A DNA stretch of 64,000 nucleotides from Granulicella sibirica (GCF_004115155.1 NZ_RDSM01000005.1:1-64000); one strand, 5' to 3'; shown: positions 35,823 to 45,014, counted from the stretch's first letter. The notes: a model not told the origin generated them from the sequence alone. Program-made: numbers and translations.

Positions 35823-36781
35823 ACCTTCGGGGTATACCTCTCCGCGAGCTTCCGCATGTCGTAGGTGAACTGCCCCCAGTCCTTCTCCCACTGCTCCGCG
35901 CTTGCCTTCGTGTACTTGTAAAATCCCTTCTGATTCGCGATCCCCAGCGCCTTGCGCTTCACCATCCTTTGCATCGTCATCGGAACCTCGGTGCTCGTCG
36001 TCAACTCCGGCAGCAAACCTTCCATCACCGCCGCATACGCCGGAATCCCCGTCAGATCCATCCACCGGAACGGTCCCGCCAACAGCGCCCACCACCCAAT
36101 GTCATTGCGAAACGACTGGTCCACCGTCTCCACATCCGCCACTCCGCTCTCCACCAGGTAGCAGGCCTCGCGTATCATAGCGTACATCAGCCGGTTCGAC
36201 AGAAACCCACGGATATCGTGCTTCAACACGGCAGGCTCCTTGCCGCAGGCCACACCGAACGCCAGACAAGCCTTCACCGTAGCATTGCTCGTCTTCTCTC
36301 CGGGAATGATCTCAAGGTACCGCATGATCTGCGCGGGCTCTCCCCAGTGCATGCCGATGTATCGCCCCGGAGCCACGCGTCCCTCCTGCAAAAGAGAGAT
36401 CGGCAGGCTCGAAGTATTCGACGCGATAATGGTCTTTTTCGGCATTACCGCATCTAGCTGCGCGAAAATCTCCCGCTTCAGTGCAAGATCTTCCTTCACA
36501 CACTCGATCACCAACCAGCACGATGCTAGATCGGACATGCTCGCAGCCGCATGCAGCCTGTTCTTCCAACTCTTCGCCATGTCCGCGCCGAGCAGCTTCT
36601 GCTTCTCTAACTCCCGCAGCGCCGCGGCTGCGTGCTTTATAGTCGCCGCATGCTTCGACGCATCCACGTCGAAGGCCACCACCTCGTCTCCGTGCGCCAG
36701 CAGACACGCAGCAATCCCCTGTCCCATTAGGCCAAGCCCAACAATCCCCACCCGCTTCAGAGCCGTTCCCTTGTTTTTCAT
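35819..36781 (-). CDS. 3-hydroxyacyl-CoA dehydrogenase-like NAD-dependent dehydrogenase (copy 2)
   Basis: A 320-residue paralogue of the enzyme at 20587-21552. The NAD motif GLGLMG is at 15-20. SNTSSLPISLLQEG and the catalytic GMHWGEP are both preserved almost word for word between the two copies, and the C-terminal 3HCDH domain ends in GIANQKGFYKYTKAS. The start at 36781 (MKNKGTALKR) is chosen because the Rossmann strand follows at once and the longer frame would cross the divergent control region. It is coupled by ATGA to the DMT transporter and divergent from ridA, sharing operator site 6. Confidence 0.85.
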   Translation of the reverse strand: MKNKGTALKRVGIVGLGLMGQGIAACLLAHGDEVVAFDVDASKHAATIKHAAAALRELEKQKLLGADMAKSWKNRLHAAASMSDLASCWLVIECVKEDLALKREIFAQLDAVMPKKTIIASNTSSLPISLLQEGRVAPGRYIGMHWGEPAQIMRYLEIIPGEKTSNATVKACLAFGVACGKEPAVLKHDIRGFLSNRLMYAMIREACYLVESGVADVETVDQSFRNDIGWWALLAGPFRWMDLTGIPAYAAVMEGLLPELTTSTEVPMTMQRMVKRKALGIANQKGFYKYTKASAEQWEKDWGQFTYDMRKLAERYTPKV

Positions 36782-36836
36782 GGAGATCTCATTGTTCGGT
36801 CCCGCACCCCGCACGTCAAGGCGCAAACCCTTCCCC

Positions 36837-36852
36837 GTCCAGTTCGTTGGAC
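36837..36852. promoter_or_regulatory. Palindromic operator, site 6 (dehydrogenase / ridA divergent region)
   Basis: GTCCAGTTCGTTGGAC, perfect 5-bp arms, midway in the 149-bp gap between the divergent dehydrogenase (start 36781) and ridA (start 36931). Confidence 0.78.
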
Positions 36853-36930
36853 AAGCCCCAACACATCTCATACGAATTTACCCCGCGGGGCGCTATCGTA
36901 ACTCATAACCTCAACGCACCGGAGAAGCCC

Positions 36931-37329
36931 ATGGCCGTCCAGCAGATCAAGAACCCCAACAAGAACGCCGACACCGGAGCCTACTCCGACGGCATCATCG
37001 TCGACGGATGGCTTTACGTCTCCGGCCAGGGCCCCATCGACATGGCTACCGGACAGGCCGTTGCCGGAACCATCGAAGAAGAGGTCCGCCTCACCCTACG
37101 CAACATGGGCGATGTCCTCAAGGCCGGCGGATGCGACTACTCCGACGTCGTCAAGTGCACCGTGCACCTCATCGATATCGAGACCTTCGGCCGTTTCAAT
37201 GCCGTCTACCAGGAGTTCTTCAAAGGCGTCCTGCCCACCCGCACCACCGTCCAGTCCATGCTGAGCCTCGGCATAAAGGTTGAGATCGATGCCATCGCCC
37301 GCATCCCCACCGGAGACCAGCATGCCTGA
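36931..37329 (+). CDS. RidA family enamine/imine deaminase
   Basis: A 132-residue member of the RidA/YjgF/UK114 family, which hydrolyses reactive enamine or imine products of PLP enzymes. The family blocks are visible: AYSDGIIVDGWLYVSGQGP at the start, EEEVRLTLRNMGDVLKAGG, and the C-terminal VLPTRTTVQ with the carboxylate-binding Arg. The start at 36931 has GGAG eight bases upstream and excludes operator site 6 from the coding sequence. It heads a six-gene operon with every junction overlapping. Its presence beside PLP enzymes fits a role in clearing or completing a deamination step. Confidence 0.92.
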   Translation: MAVQQIKNPNKNADTGAYSDGIIVDGWLYVSGQGPIDMATGQAVAGTIEEEVRLTLRNMGDVLKAGGCDYSDVVKCTVHLIDIETFGRFNAVYQEFFKGVLPTRTTVQSMLSLGIKVEIDAIARIPTGDQHA

Positions 37330-38644
37330 GTGGCTCATCGGTTTTGCCCGCACCCGCATCACCCCGCCTCTCGGCTGCGAGATGGCAGGCTTTGACGCGC
37401 GCAAGGGCGTCGCCGATGCCGTCCACGATGATCTATATGCCCATGCGCTCGTCTTCGATGATGACGGTGCGCAGACCGTGCTCATGAGCCTCGACGTCAT
37501 CGCCGTCTCCGCGGAGTTTTCGCTGGCCGTGAGGCGGGACATCGAAGAGGCTACGGGCATTCCGGCAAGCAATATCTTTCTCGCCGCAACCCACACCCAC
37601 TGCGGTCCTGTCACGGTCGACCTCTTCTATCAAGGGCAGCAGCTCGACGTAGCCTATCTCCAGTCGCTTCGTCGCGTTGTTGTGACCGTGGCGATTACAG
37701 CCAGCAACAATAAAAGGCCGCGTACCCTGAAGACGGGCATGGTGCCGGTCGCCGGCATCGCCGTCAATCGGCGCACTCCGGATGGACTTCCGGTCGATCC
37801 ATTCGCAGGGGTCTTCTTCATCGAAGAGCTGGATGGCCAGGCCGCCGCCGTCGCGGTCATCTACGCCTGCCACACAACGGTGCTTGGTCCGGATACACTC
37901 AGCTTCACCCAGGACTTCCCTTTTTATACGCTCGCAAAACTGAAGAGTGTGCTGGGCCAAAGCGTCGAAGCCCTCTATTTCAACGGAGCGCAAGGTGATC
38001 TGAGTATCGGTCATAAGAGCAACCTCAGCGCCGTGGGCGTGATCGATCCGTTCCGCACTTTTGCCACCGCGCAGCGGCTCGGCGAAAGACTCGCGGATGC
38101 TGTGCTCGCTGGCCTGAAGAATCTGGCACTCGAAGCGCCGGGCGTCAAGGTACTGTCGCATAAGGTCGCTCTTCCGCTTAAGCGGTATGAACCGCTGGTC
38201 GCGATGACCCAAGCCCGCGAAGAGGCTGGCCGAAGAATTGATCCCCAACGCATGGATGCCGAGATGCTCGCCATTCGTCAGGACTCTCTCTTCGCTCGTA
38301 TCGAGGAGTATTACGCGAAGCTCTATGAGCAGTCCGACGCTCCCGAACCGAAGACGCTCTCTATCGAATGTGCGGCAATCCTGCTGGGTGAAACGGCCAT
38401 CATCACCCTGCCCGGCGAGGTGTTCGCCCGCGTCGCCCTCGGCATCCGCGCCGCCTCGCCCTTCGCCAAGACCATCTTCCTCGGCCTCACCAATAACTAC
38501 ATCGGCTACCTCCCTGACCACGAAGCCACCCGCGATTCTGGCTACGAGGTCGTCGCCTCTCGCGTCTCCGCTATCGCCGGAGACATATTGCAACAGGAAA
38601 CGTTACAACTACTAAACGCTCTCCAGAAAGCAAGTGCCCGATGA
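37322..38644 (+). CDS. Neutral/alkaline ceramidase-like hydrolase
   Basis: A 440-residue protein resembling the N-terminal catalytic domain of neutral ceramidases. It has the start GFARTRITPPLGCEMAGF, a metal-binding HTHCGP block around residue 91 (AATHTHCGPV), then VIYACHTT, YFNGAQGDLS and the late GEVFARVALGI block. Ceramidases hydrolyse N-acyl amide bonds; bacterial relatives without a signal peptide, like this one, may act on other N-acyl compounds. That activity would match the two deacylases of the locus. The ATG lies 8 bp inside ridA. Cytoplasmic. Confidence 0.75.
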   Translation: MPEWLIGFARTRITPPLGCEMAGFDARKGVADAVHDDLYAHALVFDDDGAQTVLMSLDVIAVSAEFSLAVRRDIEEATGIPASNIFLAATHTHCGPVTVDLFYQGQQLDVAYLQSLRRVVVTVAITASNNKRPRTLKTGMVPVAGIAVNRRTPDGLPVDPFAGVFFIEELDGQAAAVAVIYACHTTVLGPDTLSFTQDFPFYTLAKLKSVLGQSVEALYFNGAQGDLSIGHKSNLSAVGVIDPFRTFATAQRLGERLADAVLAGLKNLALEAPGVKVLSHKVALPLKRYEPLVAMTQAREEAGRRIDPQRMDAEMLAIRQDSLFARIEEYYAKLYEQSDAPEPKTLSIECAAILLGETAIITLPGEVFARVALGIRAASPFAKTIFLGLTNNYIGYLPDHEATRDSGYEVVASRVSAIAGDILQQETLQLLNALQKASAR

Positions 38645-39678
38645 AGATCCGCATCGGTGTCATCGGCGCCGGCATCATGGGCCAGCAGTACGTCCGCATT
38701 TATCAGGACCACCCCTACGCCGAAGTCACTGCAGTCGCCGCGAAGCACCTTAATCGCGCCAGGGAAGCCGCCGCGCGTTTCAACGTCCCACTTGCCACCG
38801 GCGACTGGCACACTATCACCGAGTCCGCCGATATCGACGCCGTCTGCATCGCTCTACCCGATGACGAACACTTCGCCGCGACCCAGAGCGCGCTCCTCAA
38901 CGGCAAACACGTCCTCCTCGAAAAGCCCATGACCACAAGCCTCCCGGAGGCCGATGCTATCGTGGCTCTTGCTGAGGCCACCAACCTCAAGGTCCAGGTG
39001 GCCTTCAACCACCGCTGGCTTGCGCCTTACCATCAGGGCAAGGTCTCCATCGCCAACGGCGACATTGGCGCACCCGTCACCTCCTACGCCCGGAAGGTCG
39101 ACACCATCTTCGTACCAACCAAGTACATCAACTGGGCCCACCAGACCACACCCGCCTGGTTCCTCAGTTGCCACGACATCGACCTTGTCACCTGGTTCTT
39201 CAACGCCGAGCCCATCGAAGCCCACGCCTGGGGCGTCAGGCGCGTCCTCGTCGCGCAGGGCATCGACACCTACGATGTGATCCAGGCGCAGGTCCGCTAC
39301 GACAGCGGAGCCATCGCAACCTTTGAGTCTGGCTGGATCTATCCCAACACCTTCCCTACCATGGTTGACTCCTTTATCAGCGTCATCGGGGAGCACGGTC
39401 ACCTCCACTTCGATCGCAAGCGGGAGAGCCTCGAGATGAGCACCCCCACCGCCTTCACGTACCCCAAAACCTTCCTCTCCGCCGACGTCTTCGGCACCCT
39501 CCGGGGAGCCTTCCCCTCCTGCCTTGACGACTTCGTCAACGCCATCCGAAAAGACCTTCCACCAGCAGTCAACGTGCACGATGGCCGCAAAGTAACGGCC
39601 GTCCTTACCGCCATCCACGAGTCCCTCGCGACCGGGGCTAACGTCCCCGTCCAGCCCTACACCAAGGAATCCCTATGA
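38641..39678 (+). CDS. Gfo/Idh/MocA family oxidoreductase
   Basis: A 345-residue NAD(P)-dependent sugar-type dehydrogenase. The Rossmann motif GAGIMG is at 9-14, the EKP motif with the catalytic Lys at 94-96 (LLEKPMTTS), and a C-terminal alpha/beta domain carries the substrate pocket with the HDIDLVTWF block. The family oxidises or epimerises sugars, inositols and uronic-acid derivatives. ATGA overlaps at both ends place it inside the ridA operon. It gives the locus a sugar-type chemistry next to its amino-acid-type chemistry. Confidence 0.9.
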   Translation: MKIRIGVIGAGIMGQQYVRIYQDHPYAEVTAVAAKHLNRAREAAARFNVPLATGDWHTITESADIDAVCIALPDDEHFAATQSALLNGKHVLLEKPMTTSLPEADAIVALAEATNLKVQVAFNHRWLAPYHQGKVSIANGDIGAPVTSYARKVDTIFVPTKYINWAHQTTPAWFLSCHDIDLVTWFFNAEPIEAHAWGVRRVLVAQGIDTYDVIQAQVRYDSGAIATFESGWIYPNTFPTMVDSFISVIGEHGHLHFDRKRESLEMSTPTAFTYPKTFLSADVFGTLRGAFPSCLDDFVNAIRKDLPPAVNVHDGRKVTAVLTAIHESLATGANVPVQPYTKESL

Positions 39679-41030
39679 CCGCAACCCCCGAGCGCTATGC
39701 CCGCTCCATCGCCGACCTAACCCGCTCGAAGAAGACCCTCGCCGGCGGCGTTAGCAGCAACGTCCGCCTCGGGGACAAGCCCTTCCCGCTCTTCTTCGAT
39801 CGCGGCCTTGGCTCGCATCTATGGGACGTCGACGGCAACGAGTACATCGACTACGTCCTCGGCCGTGGCCCTCTTCTCTTGGGCCACACCCCAAAGGAAG
39901 TTGTCCAAGCCACAGTAGACCAACTCTGGCGCGGCCAGATCTACGCCGCCCAGCACGAGCTTGAGTACGAACTCTCCGAGCGCGTCTCCCGCATCATCCC
40001 GTGCGCCGACCTCGTGCGCTTCGGCATCTCGGGGTCTGAAGCAGTGCATGGTGCCCTTCGCCTCGCCCGCGCCGCCACCGGCCGCCAGACCGTCCTCAAG
40101 TTCGAAGGCCAGTACCACGGATGGCTCGACAACATTCTCTATAGCCTCTCGCCTGATCCCACCCGCGCCGGCCACGCCCTCCATCCAGCGACTCTCGCCG
40201 AGTCCTCCGGCCAATTCAGCGGGGCCGACAGCCACGTCGTAGTCCTTCCCTGGAATAACATCGAAGTCCTCTCGCAGTATCTCGAACAGCACCACAATGA
40301 GATCGCCGCCATCATCACCGAGCCGGTCATGTGCAACACCGCCGTCATCCCTCCGCTCCCCGGTTATCTCGAAGCCATGCGTGACCTCTGCACCCAGCAC
40401 GGCGTCGTTCTCATCTTCGACGAGGTCATCACCGGCTTCCGGCTCTCCCTTGCCGGTGCGCAGGGCCGCTTCAACATCAAGCCCGACCTCACCATCTTCG
40501 GCAAGGCCATCGCCAACGGCATGCCCATATCTTGCCTCGCCGGACGCGAGCAGTTCATGGGCCTCATCGCCCAGGGCAAGGTCGGCCACGGAGGCACCTA
40601 TAATAGCCTCCCGGCCGCCGTCGCCGGGGCCATCGCCACCCTCGACCTTCTGGAGAAAGACGGAGCCGCCGTCTACGACACCCTCGAGACAACCGGCCAA
40701 TCTCTTATGCAGGGCATCCGTAATCTCACCGCGAAACATGACATCCAGGCCGTCATCCAGGGCTACGGAGCCATCTTCTACCTCGGGTTCCCCGTGCAGG
40801 GCGCCAACCTCCCTGTCGGACAGGCCATCACCGATTACCGCAGCTCCCTCGCGATGGACAACGACCTTTATACTATCTTTGTCTCTGCCATGGTCGATCG
40901 CGGCGTACGCATCATCCCCCGCGGCAACTGGTTCCTCTCGTCGGCTCACAATCAGGCTGACGTAGAATCGACTCTCAAAGCTATAGAAGAAGTCTTCGCC
41001 GAAGTCATCGCTTCGAAGGTGACCGCATGA
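39675..41030 (+). CDS. Class III aminotransferase, glutamate-1-semialdehyde aminomutase-like (copy 2)
   Basis: A 451-residue PLP enzyme paralogous to the one at 32028-33386. It shows KTLAGGVSSNVR, WDVDGNEYIDY, GSEA at 120-123, GQYHGWLDN (145-153), the PLP-ring Asp249 (IFDEVITGFR) and Schiff-base Lys277 (IFGKAIANGMP). The two copies differ in the active-site entrance, for example GPLLLGH against GPYVLGH and the 90s segment, so they may handle two related intermediates. It is embedded in the ridA operon with ATGA overlaps on both sides. Confidence 0.88.
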   Translation: MTATPERYARSIADLTRSKKTLAGGVSSNVRLGDKPFPLFFDRGLGSHLWDVDGNEYIDYVLGRGPLLLGHTPKEVVQATVDQLWRGQIYAAQHELEYELSERVSRIIPCADLVRFGISGSEAVHGALRLARAATGRQTVLKFEGQYHGWLDNILYSLSPDPTRAGHALHPATLAESSGQFSGADSHVVVLPWNNIEVLSQYLEQHHNEIAAIITEPVMCNTAVIPPLPGYLEAMRDLCTQHGVVLIFDEVITGFRLSLAGAQGRFNIKPDLTIFGKAIANGMPISCLAGREQFMGLIAQGKVGHGGTYNSLPAAVAGAIATLDLLEKDGAAVYDTLETTGQSLMQGIRNLTAKHDIQAVIQGYGAIFYLGFPVQGANLPVGQAITDYRSSLAMDNDLYTIFVSAMVDRGVRIIPRGNWFLSSAHNQADVESTLKAIEEVFAEVIASKVTA

Positions 41031-41902
41031 GACTAGGCATTGCCGCAGCAGGCAACCGTACGTTCATGGCAGCCGAGTCTGCCGGGAGAATCGTAGATCT
41101 GTCCGCAGCCACCGGTACCCGCGACCTGGTGGCTATCATCCGCGACTGGTCCCAGTGGAAACCAATCATCGAGGACGTCATCGCAAGCGCTCCCAGCCAG
41201 GACATACCCGCTTTGTGGCAGAGCCCAATCCCCAACCCGCCCAAGTTCCTTCTTCTCGCCGGGAACTTCCGCGCCCACGTCGTCGAATCGGGTTTCGAGG
41301 CCGCACCTGAAGATAACCTGACGCCGCAGTTCTTCATGAAGCCCTGCACCACCATCATCGGCCCCACAAACGATATTCCCCTCACCTCTGCCAACCACGC
41401 CCTCGACTACGAGTCCGAGTTGGCCGTCGTGATCGGCACCCGCATCCGCAACGCAACCCTTGACAACGCAATGGACGCGGTCTGGGGCTACACGATCGTC
41501 AACGACGTCTCCGAGCGCAAGCTCAACGCAATGATGCAGGATCGCAAGCTCCGCTCCAACGACAACTTTTACGACTGGCTCGTCGGAAAGTGGTTTGATG
41601 GGTCAGCTCCGATGGGACCATACGTCGTTACTGTAGACGAGATAACCGAACCCTTTACCGTACACGCGCACCTCAACGGAGAACCCGTTCAGGAAGCTCC
41701 AACCACCGCCATGATTCACTCGGTCGCGGAGGCCATCGTCTACATCAGCAGGGTTCTTACTCTCGAACCCGGTGATGTCCTGTCCATGGGCACACCCGCC
41801 GGCGTGGGGGTGGCCCGCAATCGCCTCCTGCAAGCAGGCGATCTCATCGAGTGCGAGGTCACCGGAATAGGCAAGCTAAGCAACCGGGTCATCCAGCGAT
41901 GA
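41027..41902 (+). CDS. Fumarylacetoacetate hydrolase family protein
   Basis: A 291-residue FAH-superfamily enzyme, which cleaves C-C bonds in or decarboxylates 1,3-diketo acids. An N-terminal small domain is followed by the catalytic domain with metal ligands Glu129 and Glu131 (DYESELAVVIG), Asp160 (IVNDVSER), Lys188 (GKWFDGSAPMGP) and the closing GDVLSMGTPAGVG. In sugar-acid pathways such enzymes act on 2,4-diketo-3-deoxy acids. In this operon, coupled between the aminotransferase and the heparinase-like gene, it could do the final cleavage to central metabolites. Cytoplasmic. Confidence 0.9.
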   Translation: MRLGIAAAGNRTFMAAESAGRIVDLSAATGTRDLVAIIRDWSQWKPIIEDVIASAPSQDIPALWQSPIPNPPKFLLLAGNFRAHVVESGFEAAPEDNLTPQFFMKPCTTIIGPTNDIPLTSANHALDYESELAVVIGTRIRNATLDNAMDAVWGYTIVNDVSERKLNAMMQDRKLRSNDNFYDWLVGKWFDGSAPMGPYVVTVDEITEPFTVHAHLNGEPVQEAPTTAMIHSVAEAIVYISRVLTLEPGDVLSMGTPAGVGVARNRLLQAGDLIECEVTGIGKLSNRVIQR

Positions 41903-44610
41903 ATCGATCTGGAGGCACTTGTCATACTGAAAGAAGCGACTGGGTCCCCATATTGTGCTCATGGTGTTTCAACGCGAGGAGGGCCGCGTACACCTTTGGA
42001 GTAACTGTAGCCGCCCTCGCATCAACGGCCCAGACACAAACTCCACATGCGCCTTGGCTCACCTCGGCCGAGTACCAAAGCCACTTCACTCCAAACCCAG
42101 GCTCTGCCGCGGACTCCGGCTCCCGTGACGGCTGGGAGAGCTTTCCGCTCGCCGAAGACGCAGGCTACGATCCCACCCTCCAAGTCCACACCACACCGAC
42201 GGAGAGCGCTTTGGAGCGCGCCGCCTCTCCTACCCAGGATGGGCCTTTCCAACTCGGCTTCATCAAACGCCTCAACATGGTCGCGATTGCGGGCTCGTCT
42301 CTCCACCTTAGGGCCCGCACCCCAGACGTCGCGACTCAAGTCCACATCACGATCTATAGAGAGCGCGAAGCCGAACACCACACCGCAGCCCTACCCTCTA
42401 CCAACTGGCAAACTCTTGCGATCCCTCTCACCTCATCTCCAGAACCCATCACCGCAATAGCCGTCACTGCGAACTTCCCGCAAGGAGTAGCCAGGCGCCA
42501 GGAGCGCTTCGAAATCTCTGATGTCGACCTCAAAGCTTCGGGGCTCGCTCATCTCCCGCTCGCGCAGCCCGAGGCTCTCTGGGACGAAGCACGAGCCATC
42601 TACTACCTTCGGCGCTCCATCGCGCCAAACGAAGATGTCCACCTGACCTTTGCAAGAGCCGCAGATGCAAAGTGGACTCTTACTGGTCCCGGCAACACCA
42701 TCGCAGCCAGCGGCACTGGCACCAGCATTGCGGTCAGACCGACTGTCTCAGGCCTCTGGACTATACATCTCACCACCTCAACCACAGACACCACCGCTCT
42801 CCTCCTGGTTCACTCTAAGAAAGCCCTTCTCTTCGACCAGCCCCAGACGCTCACTCCGGAACTCCTGGCTGCGGTCCACAGGCGCCGCGATGAACTCCGC
42901 AAGCTCGCGCATCCCGAGATGGGCCGCAACATCTCCCAGATGGACCCCGGCTTCCTTCTCCCTGGTCTGGCGTCCTACTTCGTGCTCCTCACCCAGTCGC
43001 CGGAGCTTGCCCTCCTCGACGCCATCGACTTCCGCGCGACCGGCGACACTGCCGCCCTCGCGGAGTCCCGTCGGCTCATCGCCGCCATCGCCTCCTGGCC
43101 CCTCTGGGTCCACCCCTGGTTCCCCGCCCACGGATACCACAGCTACTACCCCGTCGGTATGATGGCTAAGAACCTCGTGGTCGCCGAACAGTTTCTCGGC
43201 GACGTCCTGCCCAAGGAGGAACGCAAGGCCCTCGACCAGGCCCTCTTCAAACAAGCCATCCAGCCGGTCTACGAGGAGTACGTCCACGAAGACCGCCTCC
43301 AGTTCAATACCAGCAACTGGATCGGCAACACTGTCAGTGGAGCACTCCTCGCCGCTCTCGCCAACCCCGACCCCAACGCTGCTGGATATGCTCTTGGGCT
43401 ATACGTGAAGGAGCGCGATCACGTCCGCGCCGCCTACACCCCAGACGGCAGTTACGGCGAAGGAGCCAGTTACCACCGGTTCGATCTCGAAGGCAGTACG
43501 TTCGCCGCTGCTGCCATCAAGCGCATCCTCGGAACATCCATCGACGCATCGCTTCTGCCCGCCGACACCTACTTTCGCTCCGCCACCTACGGCACAGCGG
43601 GCCTACTCGACTACGGAGACAGTCACGTCGATCTGAAGCCCTCCAATACCTGGGCCTACTTAGCCGCACTGAATCAATCCCCATCGCTCACCGACTTCTA
43701 TTTTCAAAACCTCGACAGAAACTCGCCCCAGATCCTCCCGCGCGTCCTCTGGGAGTCAGCGATCACCCCTACCAATGCGCCTGGGCCAGCTCCGGTCTCC
43801 CGGCTCTTCCCCGACCGCGGCGTCGCCATTCTCCGCGATGACTCTACCGTTCTGTCGATCCGCGCGGGAAAGAACTTTAACCACAATCACAACGATCAAG
43901 GCAGCCTCTTCTACACTCACAACGGGACCCTCTGGCTGGGTGAGGCCGGATACAGCGACTACTACAAGGATCCGGCCTACTCAACCTTCGTCGTGCAGGC
44001 CATCGGGCACAACACGATCCTCATGGACCACAATCCGGAGAGCCAGCACCTGCCTGGTAACGCCGTCTTCGGCACCGCTCCCTCTATCCCCGTATCCCGC
44101 ATCACCCCCAGGATCTCCCTCATCCAGATCGACCTCACTTCCGTTTACACCGATCTGAACCGCTATACCCGTACCGTCGTCTTCCAGGCCAACGGCCCCA
44201 CCGTCGTTATCGACCAGATCGACTCGCCCGCACCTCACAACTACACCCAGGTATGGCATCCCAAACAAGCCCTTGCATCCCTCACCGCGGACAGCTTCCG
44301 CCTCACCAACGCCAGCGAGTACCTCACCGCCCAAACCTTTTCCGATACCACGATCACCATCGAGCGCAAGGACGACCCCTACCCACTCGCCAGCTACGAG
44401 CAGGCGGAGTACGAGCTCGTCGACCGGCCCTTCCGAATCGAGATCTCCACCGCGGCACCCGTCACCAAGGCCACGACCGTCACCATCCTCTCGCCCATCG
44501 CGGTCAAAGCTGTCTGGAACCCCGTTACACAAACCCTGTCTCTTCCTGATGCAACGATCTCACTCGCGCCCACCATCTCCGTGACTACACCGACCCAAAC
44601 TCTGCCCTGA
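41899..44610 (+). CDS. Secreted heparinase II/III-like polysaccharide lyase
   Basis: A 903-residue protein. An N-terminal signal-like stretch (FGVTVAALASTAQTQ) is followed by a beta-sandwich module (about 60-230), an alpha-helical toroid (about 300-560) and a C-terminal beta-rich heparinase II/III domain. The signature HNHND at 662-666 (FNHNHNDQGSLFY) is present. This architecture fits lyases acting on uronic-acid polysaccharides. The start at 41899 is chosen because ATG overlaps the FAH stop (ATGA). As last gene of the ridA operon, it suggests that the substrate is a uronate-containing glycan. Confidence 0.82.
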   Translation: MNRSGGTCHTERSDWVPILCSWCFNARRAAYTFGVTVAALASTAQTQTPHAPWLTSAEYQSHFTPNPGSAADSGSRDGWESFPLAEDAGYDPTLQVHTTPTESALERAASPTQDGPFQLGFIKRLNMVAIAGSSLHLRARTPDVATQVHITIYREREAEHHTAALPSTNWQTLAIPLTSSPEPITAIAVTANFPQGVARRQERFEISDVDLKASGLAHLPLAQPEALWDEARAIYYLRRSIAPNEDVHLTFARAADAKWTLTGPGNTIAASGTGTSIAVRPTVSGLWTIHLTTSTTDTTALLLVHSKKALLFDQPQTLTPELLAAVHRRRDELRKLAHPEMGRNISQMDPGFLLPGLASYFVLLTQSPELALLDAIDFRATGDTAALAESRRLIAAIASWPLWVHPWFPAHGYHSYYPVGMMAKNLVVAEQFLGDVLPKEERKALDQALFKQAIQPVYEEYVHEDRLQFNTSNWIGNTVSGALLAALANPDPNAAGYALGLYVKERDHVRAAYTPDGSYGEGASYHRFDLEGSTFAAAAIKRILGTSIDASLLPADTYFRSATYGTAGLLDYGDSHVDLKPSNTWAYLAALNQSPSLTDFYFQNLDRNSPQILPRVLWESAITPTNAPGPAPVSRLFPDRGVAILRDDSTVLSIRAGKNFNHNHNDQGSLFYTHNGTLWLGEAGYSDYYKDPAYSTFVVQAIGHNTILMDHNPESQHLPGNAVFGTAPSIPVSRITPRISLIQIDLTSVYTDLNRYTRTVVFQANGPTVVIDQIDSPAPHNYTQVWHPKQALASLTADSFRLTNASEYLTAQTFSDTTITIERKDDPYPLASYEQAEYELVDRPFRIEISTAAPVTKATTVTILSPIAVKAVWNPVTQTLSLPDATISLAPTISVTTPTQTLP

Positions 44611-45014
44611 CTGTCATCTCGCCCGAGAACATAGGGCAGAAAATGGAGAACCGCACCTACGTCATTTGTCCTTCCTGCGCACGCTCATATCCTGCGAAGA
44701 TAGCCAGAATCCGAGTGCATTGCGGCAAAATAGCAGGTGAGACCAGGCGTATAACATGCTCAACAGCCCGGGGTTTTCACCGGTTCTCGCAAGCCGAACG
44801 ATGTCCGAATCGGCTCATATTTTCTTTCGTTGTCTTGGAGTTGACTGCGCGCAGCTATTACTGCAAGACGCTCTCTCCCAAACGAGCTACTCGCAAAACT
44901 TTCTTGCTGCTTTGAACACAACTGAGATATCCCTGTTGGTGTCTACGTTGGAGCCAGGCATGGAGCGCTGCTCCGCTCGAGTCTTCACACATCGCTATCT
45001 GCAAGGAGAACCGG
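44611..45014. other. Intergenic, no supported gene
   Basis: 404 bp. Small frames starting at 44643 and 44756 have no family match and overlap each other. The region must contain the end of the ridA operon and the promoter of the following glycosidase gene; I found no copy of the GTCCA palindrome in it. Confidence 0.45.
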
